Source of the DNA: Rhizopus arrhizus
Taxonomy: Eukaryota > Mucoromycota > Mucoromycetes > Mucorales > Rhizopodaceae
Length of the DNA stretch: 64,000 nt
Assembly: GCA_024220505.1 (NCBI GenBank)
Contig: JAKZZE010000005.1
Span: 2,337,979 to 2,401,978 of the forward strand
Reading direction: 5' to 3'
The notes under the pieces were generated by a model. The model searched no databases, had not been told where the DNA came from, and saw only the letters and a program-made list of their open reading frames with translations. Shown here one piece after another: positions 28,138 to 38,667 of the stretch. A program made the position numbers and the translations under genes. The first letter of the stretch is position 1. Each line of letters starts with the position of its first letter.

Positions 28138-29385
28138 TTAAAAGATGAACGGTCTTCCTTTACCCTCCTAAACAGAAAGTGACATATCATAGATATTTTT
28201 ACTTGCATTTAAATCTCTATTCCAAAGTATATAACAGATTTTACAATCTAATCTACTGCTGGTATATTTTCCGTCTGAGAGCTTCATTGGACATAAGTCA
28301 CTATCCTTACAGGGATTGCAGACCTAAATAAGTCAATAAAATAAAAAGTTAGTAACGATAGAAGCTCGTTTTAATGCTCATTGTAAATACTTTTGATATC
28401 CTAAATTCATTTGTTTTTTTTTTTTGTAGACCAAGTTATCTATTAAACTTTGAGCCACACATTGCAGATTGGTGAGATTACATTTTTTTAAAAAAATACA
28501 TAAAGCTATGAAAAAATAAAGATAGGGAAATGCATAATATCGCGGTTGATCCAGGGACAAGACCTTTTATATGATTAGCATCATTATTCTTCATACCATC
28601 ACTAAAAGCAACTAGAAGGGTCGCCTGAGAAGATTTGAATCCGCACTCGCTCTATCTCACCTTCTTCTTTTGTTTTTGTAAAGCATTATTTATTTTGTTA
28701 CTGTTAATATTGCATTTTGAACGTTAAATTGATTAATTTAACGTACCTTTTTTCTTTATTATTCTTCTTTCTATTTTTCCTTCTTCTGTGCTGTCTATTC
28801 TTTTTAGTTTTTTTTAGTTTTTTTTACTTACTATATTTTTTGCTACTATTCAATAAAGTATTGTCAACTGCGTTTGCTCTGTCTTCCTTAATAGTTATAG
28901 AAACGGAAGACAGGAAACTTTTGATTGTAAGAATTGAATAAAGCAGGTGAATGGCGTATTATATAGCGAATGTATTTGTCCATCTTTTGCTCGTTAATTA
29001 CTTTACCTGACGGTGTGTTTACTTCAATATTTTTAATATTTTTTTTTTTTAAATTTCACTTTTTCCACATGAGCTGTTCTTCTTGCTGTACTAGCATAGC
29101 ACGTTCTTTCCTTGGTACTACAACGTCTTATCTCCTTCTCTTCTAATAAGTGAATAATGTTTACTGTGAATATATGCTTTCTTCCCGGATCAGCTATGTA
29201 TGACAGAAAGTATTCATCTGCTTCCTGAGTATGAAAATTTTCCAGGTTAAAAATATTGATGTTGTTAATTTCATTACTATTTACCTTTCTTCTGGCAAAT
29301 ATAAAACACATACTGAAGCAATCCGCCTGAACGCAACACGTGAAGCATTCAGTAATATCACTTGATAATAGCTCAAGTCTAAAGA
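28138..29385 (-). pseudogene. Decayed Fanzor/TnpB-like RNA-guided nuclease gene
   Basis: Conserved pieces of a Fanzor (eukaryotic TnpB-like, OrfB) protein occur in the right order on the minus strand. Around 29190 YIADPGRKHIFTV is the RuvC-I region with its Asp, followed by EIRRCSTKE. Around 28590 LLVAFSDGMKNNDANHIKG is the block before RuvC-II. Around 28200-28300 CNPCKDSDLCPMKLS, then LDCKICYILWNRDLNASKNI, give a CxxC zinc region and the RuvC-III Asp in NRDLNA. The end reads EGKGRPFIF. An in-frame TAG interrupts the tail where related proteins have Trp. The RuvC-II Glu block (about 28400-28540) is frameshifted and low-complexity. One intron is visible in the 5' part (GTAAATAG...ACTCAG, about 29233-29292). 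Such proteins use a guide RNA from the element end. This copy is dead. Confidence 0.6.
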
Positions 29386-30230
29386 TAAATGTATGTGAGT
29401 ACTTAAGGTTTTTATAGTATAAAGTAGGCTAGTCTTAAAGGATTTTTGATTTGAGGCCAAGATTTTGGATAGAGTTTGGTATTCAAAGTAGTAATAGATT
29501 GAAAATTAGTTCGCTTGTAATAAGTGACCACCAGATATTGTAAAGTAGATCAAACTGTTGTGAATAAAATAAAGTAAAAGATAAAAAAAAAAGGGATTAC
29601 AATGAAGTGTATTTGCTTCAAGGGACTTCTTGTTCTTGATATTAGATAAAATTAAAGAAAAACAAAAGATTTACTTTGTATGATATTTATTAAAATGATC
29701 AAAAAGTAAAGTAAAATAAAAGTAATTTCAAAAGTAAGTAAGTCAAAAGTTAAGAAATTCGAAGTTATTTATATGCTTTTGGCTCTTCTGATTATATGCT
29801 GTTTTTGATGATTTTGTGGATATTTTGTATTTTCCTGGATCTGAACTAGTTAGAGAGAGAAGTCAAAGGCTGACAAAGTTTGCTGCATTGCGTTACAACA
29901 GTAAAAAAAAATTGGAGTTGTTGTAATTTTTGTTGCTTTAATGGCTTGGGATTTGAATAGGCTTTTAGATTGATAATAAAGTTGATAAGAAGATTTGATA
30001 AGAGTTTTAAAGGTAAATTTGTTGATAATAGTGACCACCAGATCTTGTTAAGTTGATCAGACTTGTTTTATATTCAGGTAACTTGATAAGAGTATTAAAA
30101 GGTTTTACAATGAAGATAATTGGCTTCAAGGGACTTGTCTTGCTTGTGTTTTAAGAGTGTTATACCAAAAGATTCAGGGATAAAGATACTTGGTTTATTG
30201 ATAAAATATATTTATATTGTTAAGAGAAGT

Positions 30231-30305
30231 AAAGTCAAGAAAAGTAAGTCAAGATAAGTAAGTCAAGATAAGTAAGTCAAGATAAGTAAGTCAAGATAAG
30301 TGAAG
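30231..30305. repeat. Tandem repeat, 14-bp unit, inside a degenerate LTR
   Basis: About five direct copies of AAGTCAAGATAAGT. A second array of about five copies of a GGTTAAAAAAATATCAAA unit lies at about 30390-30485. Both probably arose by slippage within the old LTR. Confidence 0.75.
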
Positions 30306-31202
30306 TTTTGTCAAAAGAATAAAAAGCTAGGCTTTTTATAGGCAAAAATATAAAGTTCAATTTTTACAAAATGTAAAAATATTCGCAAAGGTTAAAAAAA
30401 TATCAAAAGGTTAAAAAAAATATCAAAGGTTAAAAAAATATCAAAAGGTTAAAAAAATATCAAAAAGTAAAAATATATCAAATGGTTAAAAATTTGTCAA
30501 ATAGGAAAAATAATGACAATTTGTAAAGTGATTTACAAAACGTCAAAATTAAAGCTTGAAAGAAGTTTCGGAGTTCAAATCTTCATAATCATAGTGTGAG
30601 ATTGGAGTTTGTATGGTTTATATAGTATAAAATAGGTTTGATTCAAGAGAGACTTGATATAAGATCAAAAGTTTAGGTAGGATTTGATTCCAAAAAGAGT
30701 AATGATTTGAATATAAGTTGCTTGAGTAAAGTGACCACCAGATCTTATAAGTAAATCAAACTGTTTTGAGTAAAGTAAAAATAAAAAGGTAAAATAAAGG
30801 TAAAATAAAATAAAAAGGATTTACAATGAAGTGTATATACTTCAAGGGACTTCTTGTTCTTGATGTTAAGTAAAATAAAAGAAAAACAAAAGAGATTTAC
30901 TTTATATGATATTTATTAAAATAATCAAAAAGTAAAGTAAAACAAAAGTTAAGAGTAGGTTAAGAGTGAAGTTCGAAAAAAGAATAAGATACGTTGGGCT
31001 ATTTATATTTTTTTTGGTTTTTCTGATTATATGTTGTTTTTGGTGATGGTGTGATAAAAGTTTAATTTTGTATGAATTCATAGAGTTATATGAATTCACA
31101 GAGTTGTATCAATTCAAGAAGCTGTATGAATTTGCATGATTGTATGAATTTAGGCAAGCTTCGTGGCACCAACAATTGAATTTTCCACGGTCGTTGTGCT
31201 AC

Positions 31203-31827
31203 TGTAATTTTTCTTGTGATAGGTATTGTTTCGTTTAAATGGCCTTAAGAGTTTAGAAATAATTTGACTTTTCTTTGAAGTGTAAAAGAATTTGAGATCA
31301 AAAGCTTGTTTTTATGTTGATAAATTTGGTTTGCTTGTAGTAAGTGACCACCAGATCTTGTATTGTAGATCAAACAGTAAAAAGTAATAAGAGTTTTCTT
31401 GATAAGAGAATATAAGATTGATACGATGAAGATAATTTGACTTCAAAGGACTTGACTTGATGTATATGTAGGGGATCAGAAAGATTTTAAATGTAGATCC
31501 TTGAAGATATTCTTTTTATTTTATGTTAAAGTAAAATATGTCAAAAGTAAAAAGTAAGTTATATCAAAAGTAAGTATATATCGAAAAGTAAGTAAGTCTT
31601 TCAAAAGTGAAAGGATAAAGGGATATTTATAGGGTTGTGTTTTTTTTGTGTTTTTCTATTTTTGAACTTTTTTTGTTTATCTTCAGGGACTGATGTCCCT
31701 CCTACGACTGAGGTCCCTCCTACGACTGAGTCCCTCCTAGGACTGAGTCCCTTCTTCCGCAAAAGTTACACCAACTGCGTCACACTACAATAGCTACACT
31801 GGTGTTAATGTTGTAATCTTTGTTACA
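31203..31827. repeat. Degenerate solo LTR (element 2 family)
   Basis: It starts TGTAATTTTTCTTG and ends GTAATCTTTGTTACA, matching the TGTAATTTTTTTG...GTAATCTTCGTTACA ends of the intact family 2 LTR. It contains a small tandem of GTCCCTCCTACGACTGAG (about four copies, 31688-31755) not found in the intact LTRs. No clear target duplication remains. Confidence 0.6.
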
Positions 31828-31860
31828 GTAATTTTTGTTACATTGTTATTCCCATTCTTA

Positions 31861-32133
31861 TGTCGTGCTCTTTATAGTATTGTATATAAAAGGAAATATA
31901 GTCTTAAAGATTAGGTAGTGGATAATTGTCCTTTTATTTCTAATAATTATTATGTCTATTTATATTACTTTACAAAACTAAGATATATACAAGTATTGTC
32001 ATAATTCATGAGTCATGTTGATATTGAATATAAACAACTCTCTTGTGAGTCATAGCATGTAACTTGTTGAATACAAACTTCATTAAAAGGAAAGCAACAC
32101 AAATATCCATATATAGAATAAAAAGATATGACA
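31861..32133 (-). repeat. Element 1 LTR (3' LTR in element orientation)
   Basis: 273 bp, ends TG...CA with the short inverted ends TGTC/GACA. In the minus orientation a purine tract immediately precedes it. Confidence 0.88.
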
Positions 32134-32147
32134 ATACCCCCTCTCCA
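32134..32147 (-). promoter_or_regulatory. Polypurine tract of element 1
   Basis: On the minus strand the sequence reads GGAGAGGGGGTAT directly before the 3' LTR. This is the expected primer site for plus-strand DNA synthesis. Confidence 0.75.
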
Positions 32148-32207
32148 AAATGTTGATAGTCTCTTATCAACTAAGTAAGGAGAAGGAAACCAAAGGAAAT
32201 CAGATTA

Positions 32208-35200
32208 TTAAGTCGAAGCAGAAACATGTGTGTCGTCTTCATTTCGAGCTGCTCTAGGAACGTACCAGGCTTTGTTTATAGAAGAACCATTGTATTTGCA
32301 CAGGTGTAGTCTGTCAGTATGTACCCAAGAGGAATAGATCTTGCCCGAAACTTCTTGCAGTTGATATGTGTTAAAATCTAAGTTTCGCTTGATCACCTTG
32401 TAAGGACCCATCCAATTGTATTCCAAACCTTTCTTGCTTTCATGCCGCATTAATACGTAATCACCAACAGTAAACACTTGTATGTTCTGATTTTTCAGCA
32501 GTGAATCCCAACGAGCTTTGTCAATAGCAGATTGTTTCCTTAATCTTTCTTCTGCAAGGTAACGGTTTTCACGTAATCGCCTAAGATAGTCCAAAGCATT
32601 TTGGGAGATCAACTCGGCATCCTGTTCAACGAATTCTTGTATAAAAGGTCTTTGATGGTCACCAGGAATACGAGGATCAACTCCATAAGTTAGATAAAAT
32701 GGGCTAAAGCCGGTAGTGGTGTGTTTTCGAATGCGACAAGCAAATAAAGCAGCATCTATATACTCGTCCCAACTGTGAACAGCACCATCAACATATTTGG
32801 TGAGCATTTTCTTGAATGTTTGGTTGAGCCTCTCGCATTTTCCATTTGTTCTTGGATGAAAGGCACTAGTCAAATTGTGGCGAGTCTTAATTTTTTTTAT
32901 ATATTGCTTCACAACCTTGGACATGAAATTTGGTCCTCTATCTGTAATGATTTCTTGTGGGCACCCAAAACGCATAACTATTTCTTCATATATAAATTTT
33001 ACAATTTCTTCACCTGTTGCATTTTTCAGTGCTCTAGCAATAGGCCAATTGGTAGTATAGTCTACAGCCATCAGAAGCCATCGGTTTCCATTCCTTGTAA
33101 TAGGCAGTTCACCTATAAAATCAAGATGCCATCTTGAAAAAGCTGGAGGTACTTCCAAAGGCTTCATAGGAGCATGGTGATTGTTTTTATCAGGAGAAGC
33201 AGCCAGTTGACACTTTGGGCATTTAGAAATCCAAGCGTTGATGTCTTCTTGCATACGAGGCCACCAAACACGTGTCTTCATCAAATGATATATTGTGGTT
33301 CGACCAGAGTGACCATATCCAGCATGAAAATCATTTACTAAGTCAGCTCTTCTTGAAAAGGGTATAAACTTAAGTTCGATATGATTGTCAGTCTTTTGTA
33401 TCTTTTCAATTCTATAAACCTGCTTGTCCTTAATCACGAAATGGTGTTTCAACTTGATTAAACTATCCTTTAGCTTCTCAGGCCATTTATCTTGATCATT
33501 CAAGTAATGCAGAGGCCAATCTTGTATGGGATCTTGCTCTAATATGGGAAGTGACTTGAGCGCCGCAGTTATATGATAGACATATCTCGGTTGTATAGAT
33601 TTAGGGTCAGGAATTGAGTCAGGGCCATCTCTTCTCGATAGTAGATCAGGAATTTGATTGTCAGCACCAGGTTTGTACAAGATTTCAGGATCATATAGCT
33701 CAATTTCACTTAACCATCTTACCAATCTGGGAGTCGGCTTGTTTTGAGATCGTAGGTACTTTAAGGGCAAGTGATCAGTGAATATTTGATAAGAATTACC
33801 TTCGATAAAGCATCTCCAAGTTCTCAGAGCATGCAATATACTGAGTAGTTCTCTCTCTTGTGCAGGGTAGTTTCTTTCCGCTTGCGACAATTTCTTCGAT
33901 TCAAAAGCCAATGGTTTCCATATTCCTTCAGATTCTTCTTGCATGAGTACAGCACCAATCGCAAAATCACTTGCATCACATTCAATTCGAAATGGTTTGT
34001 TCATATCAGGGGTCATCAAGACTGGAGCACTTGAAATCATTTTCTTGATTAAATCGAAGCTCTTTTGACATTCATCATTCCATGTGATGGCACGACATTT
34101 GTGACCAGTACCTTTTGTTAAATCTGTCAAGGATGCAGCAATACTTGCAAAGCCCGGAATAAATCTTCTATAGTGTTGTGCTAATCCAATGAATTGTCTA
34201 ACTTGTTGGACGTTCTTTGGAACTGGCCATGACTGAATCGCTTCAACTTTTTTGTTGTCAGGATGAATGCCTTTTTCATTGATAGTAAATCCAAGGAAGG
34301 TTAGTTCTTTTCGATTAAATTTGCATTTCTTTTTGTTTATAATAAGCTTAGCTTCGTCTAGTTTCTTCAATACTAAGCGTACATGCTCTTTATGTTGTTC
34401 TTCATTTCCATTTGTAAATATCAGAATATCATCAAGATAGACCATTACGAACTTATCAATATATTCCGATAATACCGAATTCATCATTTTTTGGAACGCA
34501 GGACCACTATTAGACAAACCAAAAGGTACCACTTTCCAACAGAATTGACCATAACGAGTACTTATTGCAGTTTTGATAGAGTCAGCTTCGGTTATTCTCT
34601 GTTGATGGAATCCATTAGTCAAATCCAAAGAGGTAAAATGCTTAGCATTGTGTAGTCTCTCTAAACATTCATCTATCCTTGGTAGTTGTATCTTTTGTTT
34701 TAAAGTAACCTTGTTCAGCATACGATAGTCACAGCACATTCTTAAATCACCATTTGGTTTTCTAACAAAAAGCACAGGATTTGACCACTCCGAAGCACAT
34801 GGCTCAATCAGTCCTTTATTTAGCAGTTCATTCAGTTGTTTTTGCAGTTCAGAAAGTTCTAGAGGTGACATTTTGTATGGTGGTCTTGATACCGGTACAG
34901 TATCAGGCTTTGTCACAATTATATCTTGAGTGTCCCTCATTGGAGGCAATCCTGTGATTTCGCCTTTAAATACTTCAGGGAACTCCTTGCTAAATTCTGT
35001 AGACCATGAAGCATCAATATCATTTATATTGTTTAGATATACCATTTCATTTTCTTTAAGATGTACTTGAGCAAAATAGCATTCTTCAATTTGTTTGGTC
35101 TTGTAAAGTCTTTCTAATTGTTTGGCAGATATCAAGTAGTTGACTTCATTCTGCTTCTTTATAAGTGATGTTGGTTCTTTAACTGGATGTAGTACTACCA

Positions 35201-36911
35201 TTGACGAGTCAGGAAGCGCAATCGTCCATGTACTATCAAACCAATCGGGTTTTGGCTTTACTTGCTTTAACCATGAGTTCCCCAAAATGATATCAAACTT
35301 CGATTCAAAAACGAAGGCCTTGAAAGTGCTAATAAAGTTCCTTTCCTCCCCCCTTATTTCCATTTTGCATGTAGCTTCACCATGAATAATCGTTTGTTCA
35401 CCATTAGCAGTCTCAACAGCTTGATTCTTAACTGGATGGTATGATTCCACAAATTTGAGTACCTTTGGGTGAATATAATTTGAACTGGCTCCACTGTCAA
35501 TCAAAGCATTGAATGCATGACCATTTATGTAGATTTTGTACGTGGGTAATGTTGAATTTTTTGCATTGGTATTTAACAAAAAAGCACGATCTTGTGAAAA
35601 GTCAAAGGAATAAGGGGAAAGGTCAATTAAAGAATCTTTATTAACACTATCAAAAGAGCAATCATTATTTCGTTTAGGCAAAGTGTCATTATTACTTGTG
35701 TGAAATTCCATAGAATCAATATTGTTGACTAAGTGATTCCTAAATGGCCTTGTTCGCTTGTATTGTCGATTTTGCCGTATTCTTGACTGCTCAAATTCTT
35801 TGATATCACGTATTCTTGTCCTACAATCAGCCATTATATGTCCAGGTTTATTGCACCAATGACAAATTATCGTAGATCGTCTTGCATATCCATTATTCTG
35901 TCTGTTTTGTTGAAAATTGTTGTTGTCCTTGTTAGAGGCTACCATTGCATTGAGTTGATGTAACAATACAGATAAATCCATAGGATCGTTGACATATCTA
36001 TCTTGTTGGATTTTTACAGGCATCATTCCTACTTGTTGTGCGCTTTCAAATGCAATAGCGAATTTACTAGCTTCTTCTAGTGTCCGAGGTTCTTTAGTCA
36101 ATACATGGATTCTAACATTGTCTTTCAATCCTCTAACAAATCTATCCAAGGATTCATCATCCGAAATATTTGGAAGATCTAGTAAAATGTCTTGGAAAAC
36201 ATCCACATATTCAATAACCGATGATGATTGTTTGATGTTAGCTAATCTATCTCTTGCAGCTTGTTGAGAATAGGAGGGTTTGAAAGCATATTCTATATCT
36301 AACTTAAATCTTTCCCAAGTAGTCGATTGTTCATTCCTTTCTGTTAGTCTGTTCCACCATTTTTGGGCTCTGTCTCTCATAAGAGTGACTGCGTAAGGAA
36401 TCCATTGATTACTGGGTACATTGTAAAATTGCAAATATCTTTCTACTTCTTGTATCCAAATGTTGATAGTTGCAGCATTTCTATCTCCACCATATGTCGA
36501 GGGAACTGGGATCCTGATATGGCTGTTTGTGTTCTCTGTGTTTTTAGGCATTGCTGAGCTTATTGCTGACGCGATCAGTTGTGCTAAATTTTCCATGTTA
36601 ATATTGGTATTGTTATTGTAGCTCATAGGCGATTCTTCTAAATTAATATCTTCTTCTAAAATAAGTTGTCTGTTGTTGTTAAGTATAAAATCTGATGCGA
36701 ATTTGTTTGCTATTGTCTCAAAGTATTCTGCTGTTTTTCTTCCGTAATTGATTCTTTGATCTTCAGGATATGTTGGGACTTTTCTGTAAGCAAGGTATTT
36801 TGTTCTAAATTCTGGTGCTAGTAATCTGTAAACTCTTTCTTCTATTTCAAAAATTCTTTGTTCTTGCGATATTGTTGGCTTACTACTTGACATAAATAAA
36901 TTCTGTTGCAA
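32208..36911 (-). CDS. Element 1 Gag-Pol polyprotein
   Basis: An uninterrupted frame of 1567 residues. Gag covers about 1-390, with the nucleocapsid zinc knuckle CHWCNKPGHIMADC near residue 350. The aspartic protease site is ALIDSGASSNYI near 473. Reverse transcriptase follows, with the catalytic block MVYLDDILIF near 823. RNase H begins near FRIECDASDFAIGAVLMQ. Integrase has the HHCC zinc domain (GYGHSGRTTIYHL ... CPKCQ, near 1200-1235), then the DDE core, including ITDRGPNF near 1322 and NGKCERLNQTF. The C-terminus (WMGPYKVIKRN) is a GPY/F-type module without a chromodomain. Enzyme order PR-RT-RH-IN makes it Ty3/Gypsy. Gag and Pol are fused in one frame, so no frameshift is needed. All catalytic residues are present, so the protein may be functional. 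Confidence 0.93.
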   Translation of the reverse strand: MQQNLFMSSSKPTISQEQRIFEIEERVYRLLAPEFRTKYLAYRKVPTYPEDQRINYGRKTAEYFETIANKFASDFILNNNRQLILEEDINLEESPMSYNNNTNINMENLAQLIASAISSAMPKNTENTNSHIRIPVPSTYGGDRNAATINIWIQEVERYLQFYNVPSNQWIPYAVTLMRDRAQKWWNRLTERNEQSTTWERFKLDIEYAFKPSYSQQAARDRLANIKQSSSVIEYVDVFQDILLDLPNISDDESLDRFVRGLKDNVRIHVLTKEPRTLEEASKFAIAFESAQQVGMMPVKIQQDRYVNDPMDLSVLLHQLNAMVASNKDNNNFQQNRQNNGYARRSTIICHWCNKPGHIMADCRTRIRDIKEFEQSRIRQNRQYKRTRPFRNHLVNNIDSMEFHTSNNDTLPKRNNDCSFDSVNKDSLIDLSPYSFDFSQDRAFLLNTNAKNSTLPTYKIYINGHAFNALIDSGASSNYIHPKVLKFVESYHPVKNQAVETANGEQTIIHGEATCKMEIRGEERNFISTFKAFVFESKFDIILGNSWLKQVKPKPDWFDSTWTIALPDSSMVVLHPVKEPTSLIKKQNEVNYLISAKQLERLYKTKQIEECYFAQVHLKENEMVYLNNINDIDASWSTEFSKEFPEVFKGEITGLPPMRDTQDIIVTKPDTVPVSRPPYKMSPLELSELQKQLNELLNKGLIEPCASEWSNPVLFVRKPNGDLRMCCDYRMLNKVTLKQKIQLPRIDECLERLHNAKHFTSLDLTNGFHQQRITEADSIKTAISTRYGQFCWKVVPFGLSNSGPAFQKMMNSVLSEYIDKFVMVYLDDILIFTNGNEEQHKEHVRLVLKKLDEAKLIINKKKCKFNRKELTFLGFTINEKGIHPDNKKVEAIQSWPVPKNVQQVRQFIGLAQHYRRFIPGFASIAASLTDLTKGTGHKCRAITWNDECQKSFDLIKKMISSAPVLMTPDMNKPFRIECDASDFAIGAVLMQEESEGIWKPLAFESKKLSQAERNYPAQERELLSILHALRTWRCFIEGNSYQIFTDHLPLKYLRSQNKPTPRLVRWLSEIELYDPEILYKPGADNQIPDLLSRRDGPDSIPDPKSIQPRYVYHITAALKSLPILEQDPIQDWPLHYLNDQDKWPEKLKDSLIKLKHHFVIKDKQVYRIEKIQKTDNHIELKFIPFSRRADLVNDFHAGYGHSGRTTIYHLMKTRVWWPRMQEDINAWISKCPKCQLAASPDKNNHHAPMKPLEVPPAFSRWHLDFIGELPITRNGNRWLLMAVDYTTNWPIARALKNATGEEIVKFIYEEIVMRFGCPQEIITDRGPNFMSKVVKQYIKKIKTRHNLTSAFHPRTNGKCERLNQTFKKMLTKYVDGAVHSWDEYIDAALFACRIRKHTTTGFSPFYLTYGVDPRIPGDHQRPFIQEFVEQDAELISQNALDYLRRLRENRYLAEERLRKQSAIDKARWDSLLKNQNIQVFTVGDYVLMRHESKKGLEYNWMGPYKVIKRNLDFNTYQLQEVSGKIYSSWVHTDRLHLCKYNGSSINKAWYVPRAARNEDDTHVSAST

Positions 36912-36931
36912 TTGGAATGTTTACAACAGAT

Positions 36932-36938
36932 GCTACCA
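36932..36938 (-). promoter_or_regulatory. Primer binding site of element 1 (initiator tRNA-Met type)
   Basis: Two bases inside the 5' LTR the minus strand reads TGGTAGC, complementary to the GCUACCA 3' end of fungal initiator tRNA-Met, the primer used by many yeast retrotransposons. Only 7 bases match with certainty. Confidence 0.5.
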
Positions 36939-36940
36939 AT

Positions 36941-37192
36941 TGTCGTGCTCTTTATAGTATTGTATATAAAAGGAAATATAGTCTTAAAGATTAGGTAGTG
37001 GATAATTGTCCTTTTATTTCTAATAATTATTATGTCTATTTATATTACTTTACAAAACTAAGATATATACAAGTATTGTCATAATTCATGAGTCATGTTG
37101 ATATTGAATATAAACAACTCTCTTGTGAGTCATAGCATGTAACTTGTTGAATACAAACTTCATTAAAAGGAAAGCAACACAAATATCCATAT
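36941..37192 (-). repeat. Element 1 LTR (5' LTR), cut by element 2
   Basis: The first 252 bp of the LTR (as read on the plus strand), nearly identical to 31861-32112. Its missing 21 bp are at 58688-58708, beyond the nested insertion. Confidence 0.88.
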
Positions 37193-37742
37193 TGTAATTT
37201 TTTTGTTGCTTCAATGGCTTGTAAGAATTAACGGTTTTGAAATAGAGTAAAGTTGACGAAAGTGAATAAAAAAAAATAAGAGTTGGGTAAAGTATTGGTA
37301 TTAAATTCGTTTGTAAGTGACCACCAGATCTTGTTAAGTAGATCAAACTTGCTTGTAATAAGGTAACTTGATAAGAGTTTTAAGAATGTTTACAATGAAG
37401 ATAATTGACTTCAAGGGACTTGTCTTGCTTGTATTTTAAGAGTATTATACCAAAAGATTCAGGGATAAAGATACTTGATTTATTGGATAAAATATATTTA
37501 AGATAAGTAAAGTTAAAATATATATGTCAAGAGAAGTGAAGTAAAATAAAAATAAAAACTTGTCTATTTTATAGACAAAGAAAAATAAAGTTTCATTTTG
37601 ATATAAGGTTTGATTTCAATATAAGGTTTGATTTCGATATAAAGTTTGATTTTGAAATAAAGTTCAAAAAAAGAATAAGGTTCAAAATTAAAAATCACAA
37701 ACCGCAGCCATTGCTGGTGTTTATGTTGTAATCTTCGTTACA
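37193..37742 (-). repeat. Element 2 LTR, left
   Basis: 550 bp, TGTAAT...TTACA. It carries GTGACCACCAGATCTTG near 37318 and a run of GATATAAGGTTTGATTTC repeats at 37598-37660. The last 48 bp also encode the C-terminus of ORF4. Confidence 0.88.
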
Positions 37743-38594
37743 GATGCCCGCTACAACCGCTTGCTCGTCCTCGAGCATTGAGACTCTTCCCCAGTCATCC
37801 AGTTTTCTTATTTTTTTATACAAATTTTTATGAATCGTGCATCCATTCAACACAAACCTGAGTGCCTCGTTCCTAGCTGCAACATAGAGTTGTATACATC
37901 TTTCATTGTTCCTTGGCTGTTCAAACTTGATGTGGCTCCAATCCACTATTGTTGTTGCCAGTCTATTTAGTACCTGTTCTCGGATATGTTCAAATTTTTC
38001 TTGTTCCTTCTGGTAGTGTTGTGACAATTCAAATTCTTCTTTGATGTTTTCTTCATAGAGAACAACAATGGGTTTCATGTCGGGCGTTTCCCAAGACCAG
38101 TTCTCAAGTTCAGTAAGTATATCCTCATTATAATTTACTCCATACTCAATAGGCTTTTCATGTTTCTCTGGATTGGCAATCATATCCTCGAATTCTTCTT
38201 TGTCCACTTCTTGCTGGATTTTCAATACCAGTTTATCAATATAGTCCTTTTTGGTTATAGCCTCTTCTCCAATAAAGAACTCGAAGTTCTTTAAGCCCTC
38301 TTCATTCTCCATGAAGCTAATATACATCTCCAAACCTTCTCTAAGACCATCTGCCCTTTTTGCAACACACAAAGTCTTGAAGTAGTCTTGTAATAACCAT
38401 TTGATATAATCAGCGGCATTGCCGTTGCCTTCTTGAATGTCTTTGGCCATTTTTTCGACAGTAATCTTGGCTTGTTCCTTGAGGTATTCTGTTTGGTCCA
38501 TTTCTTGATAGTTAATTGCTTGATATGATTTTTTTTTTTCGATAATAAAGTCGATATATATATTGTTGAAAAACTGTTGTGTAACTTTTTGTTT

Positions 38595-38597
<3 letters not shown>
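37695..38597 (-). CDS. Element 2 ORF4 (copy A), unknown accessory protein
   Basis: 300 residues from the ATG at 38597, directly after a 69-nt A tract on the sense strand. The open frame extends upstream through that tract as poly-Lys, but the later ATGs (38597 or MDQTEYLKEQAKITV about 30 codons on) are more likely starts. The protein is acidic and helical, rich in Glu/Lys (ILTELENWSWETPDMKPIVV, YEENIKEEFELSQHYQKEQE), with a C-terminal block ERCIQLYVAARNEALRFVLN. No signal peptide, membrane segment or zinc motif is seen. It lies where Gypsy elements of animals carry an env gene, but it does not resemble one. Its last 15 codons lie inside the LTR. Identical in length in copy B, so the frame is being kept. 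Confidence 0.7.

Positions 38598-38665
<68 letters not shown>
38597..38665 (-). repeat. A69 tract between integrase and ORF4 (copy A)
   Basis: 69 consecutive T on the plus strand (A on the sense strand), starting two bases after the integrase stop codon and ending in the ORF4 ATG. Copy B has 63. The difference of 6 keeps the frame. Confidence 0.9.
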
Positions 38666-38667
38666 CT

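Larger units (their letters stand above)
29390..31860. repeat. Cluster of degenerate LTRs of the element 2 family
   Basis: Four diverged copies lie in the same orientation as the element 2 LTR. Each carries GTGACCACCAGAT followed by GATCAAAC (near 29525, 30030, 30729 and 31345). Each then carries an ACAATGAAG block and a TTCAAGGGACTT or similar block about 90 bp later. Copy two begins at 29922 (TGTAATTTTTGTTGC); copy four is the best bounded (31203-31827). No coding remnants lie between them, so they look like solo or stacked LTR relics. They directly abut the young element 1 at 31861. Confidence 0.7.

Noticed and set aside
28610..28665. tRNA-like B box (GGATTCAAATC) on the minus strand
   Set aside because: No D-arm, anticodon arm or matching acceptor stem can be folded, and the site lies inside the Fanzor remnant.
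30231..30485. CRISPR-like regular repeats
   Set aside because: Units are directly tandem without spacers, lie in a degenerate LTR of a eukaryote, and are explained by slippage.
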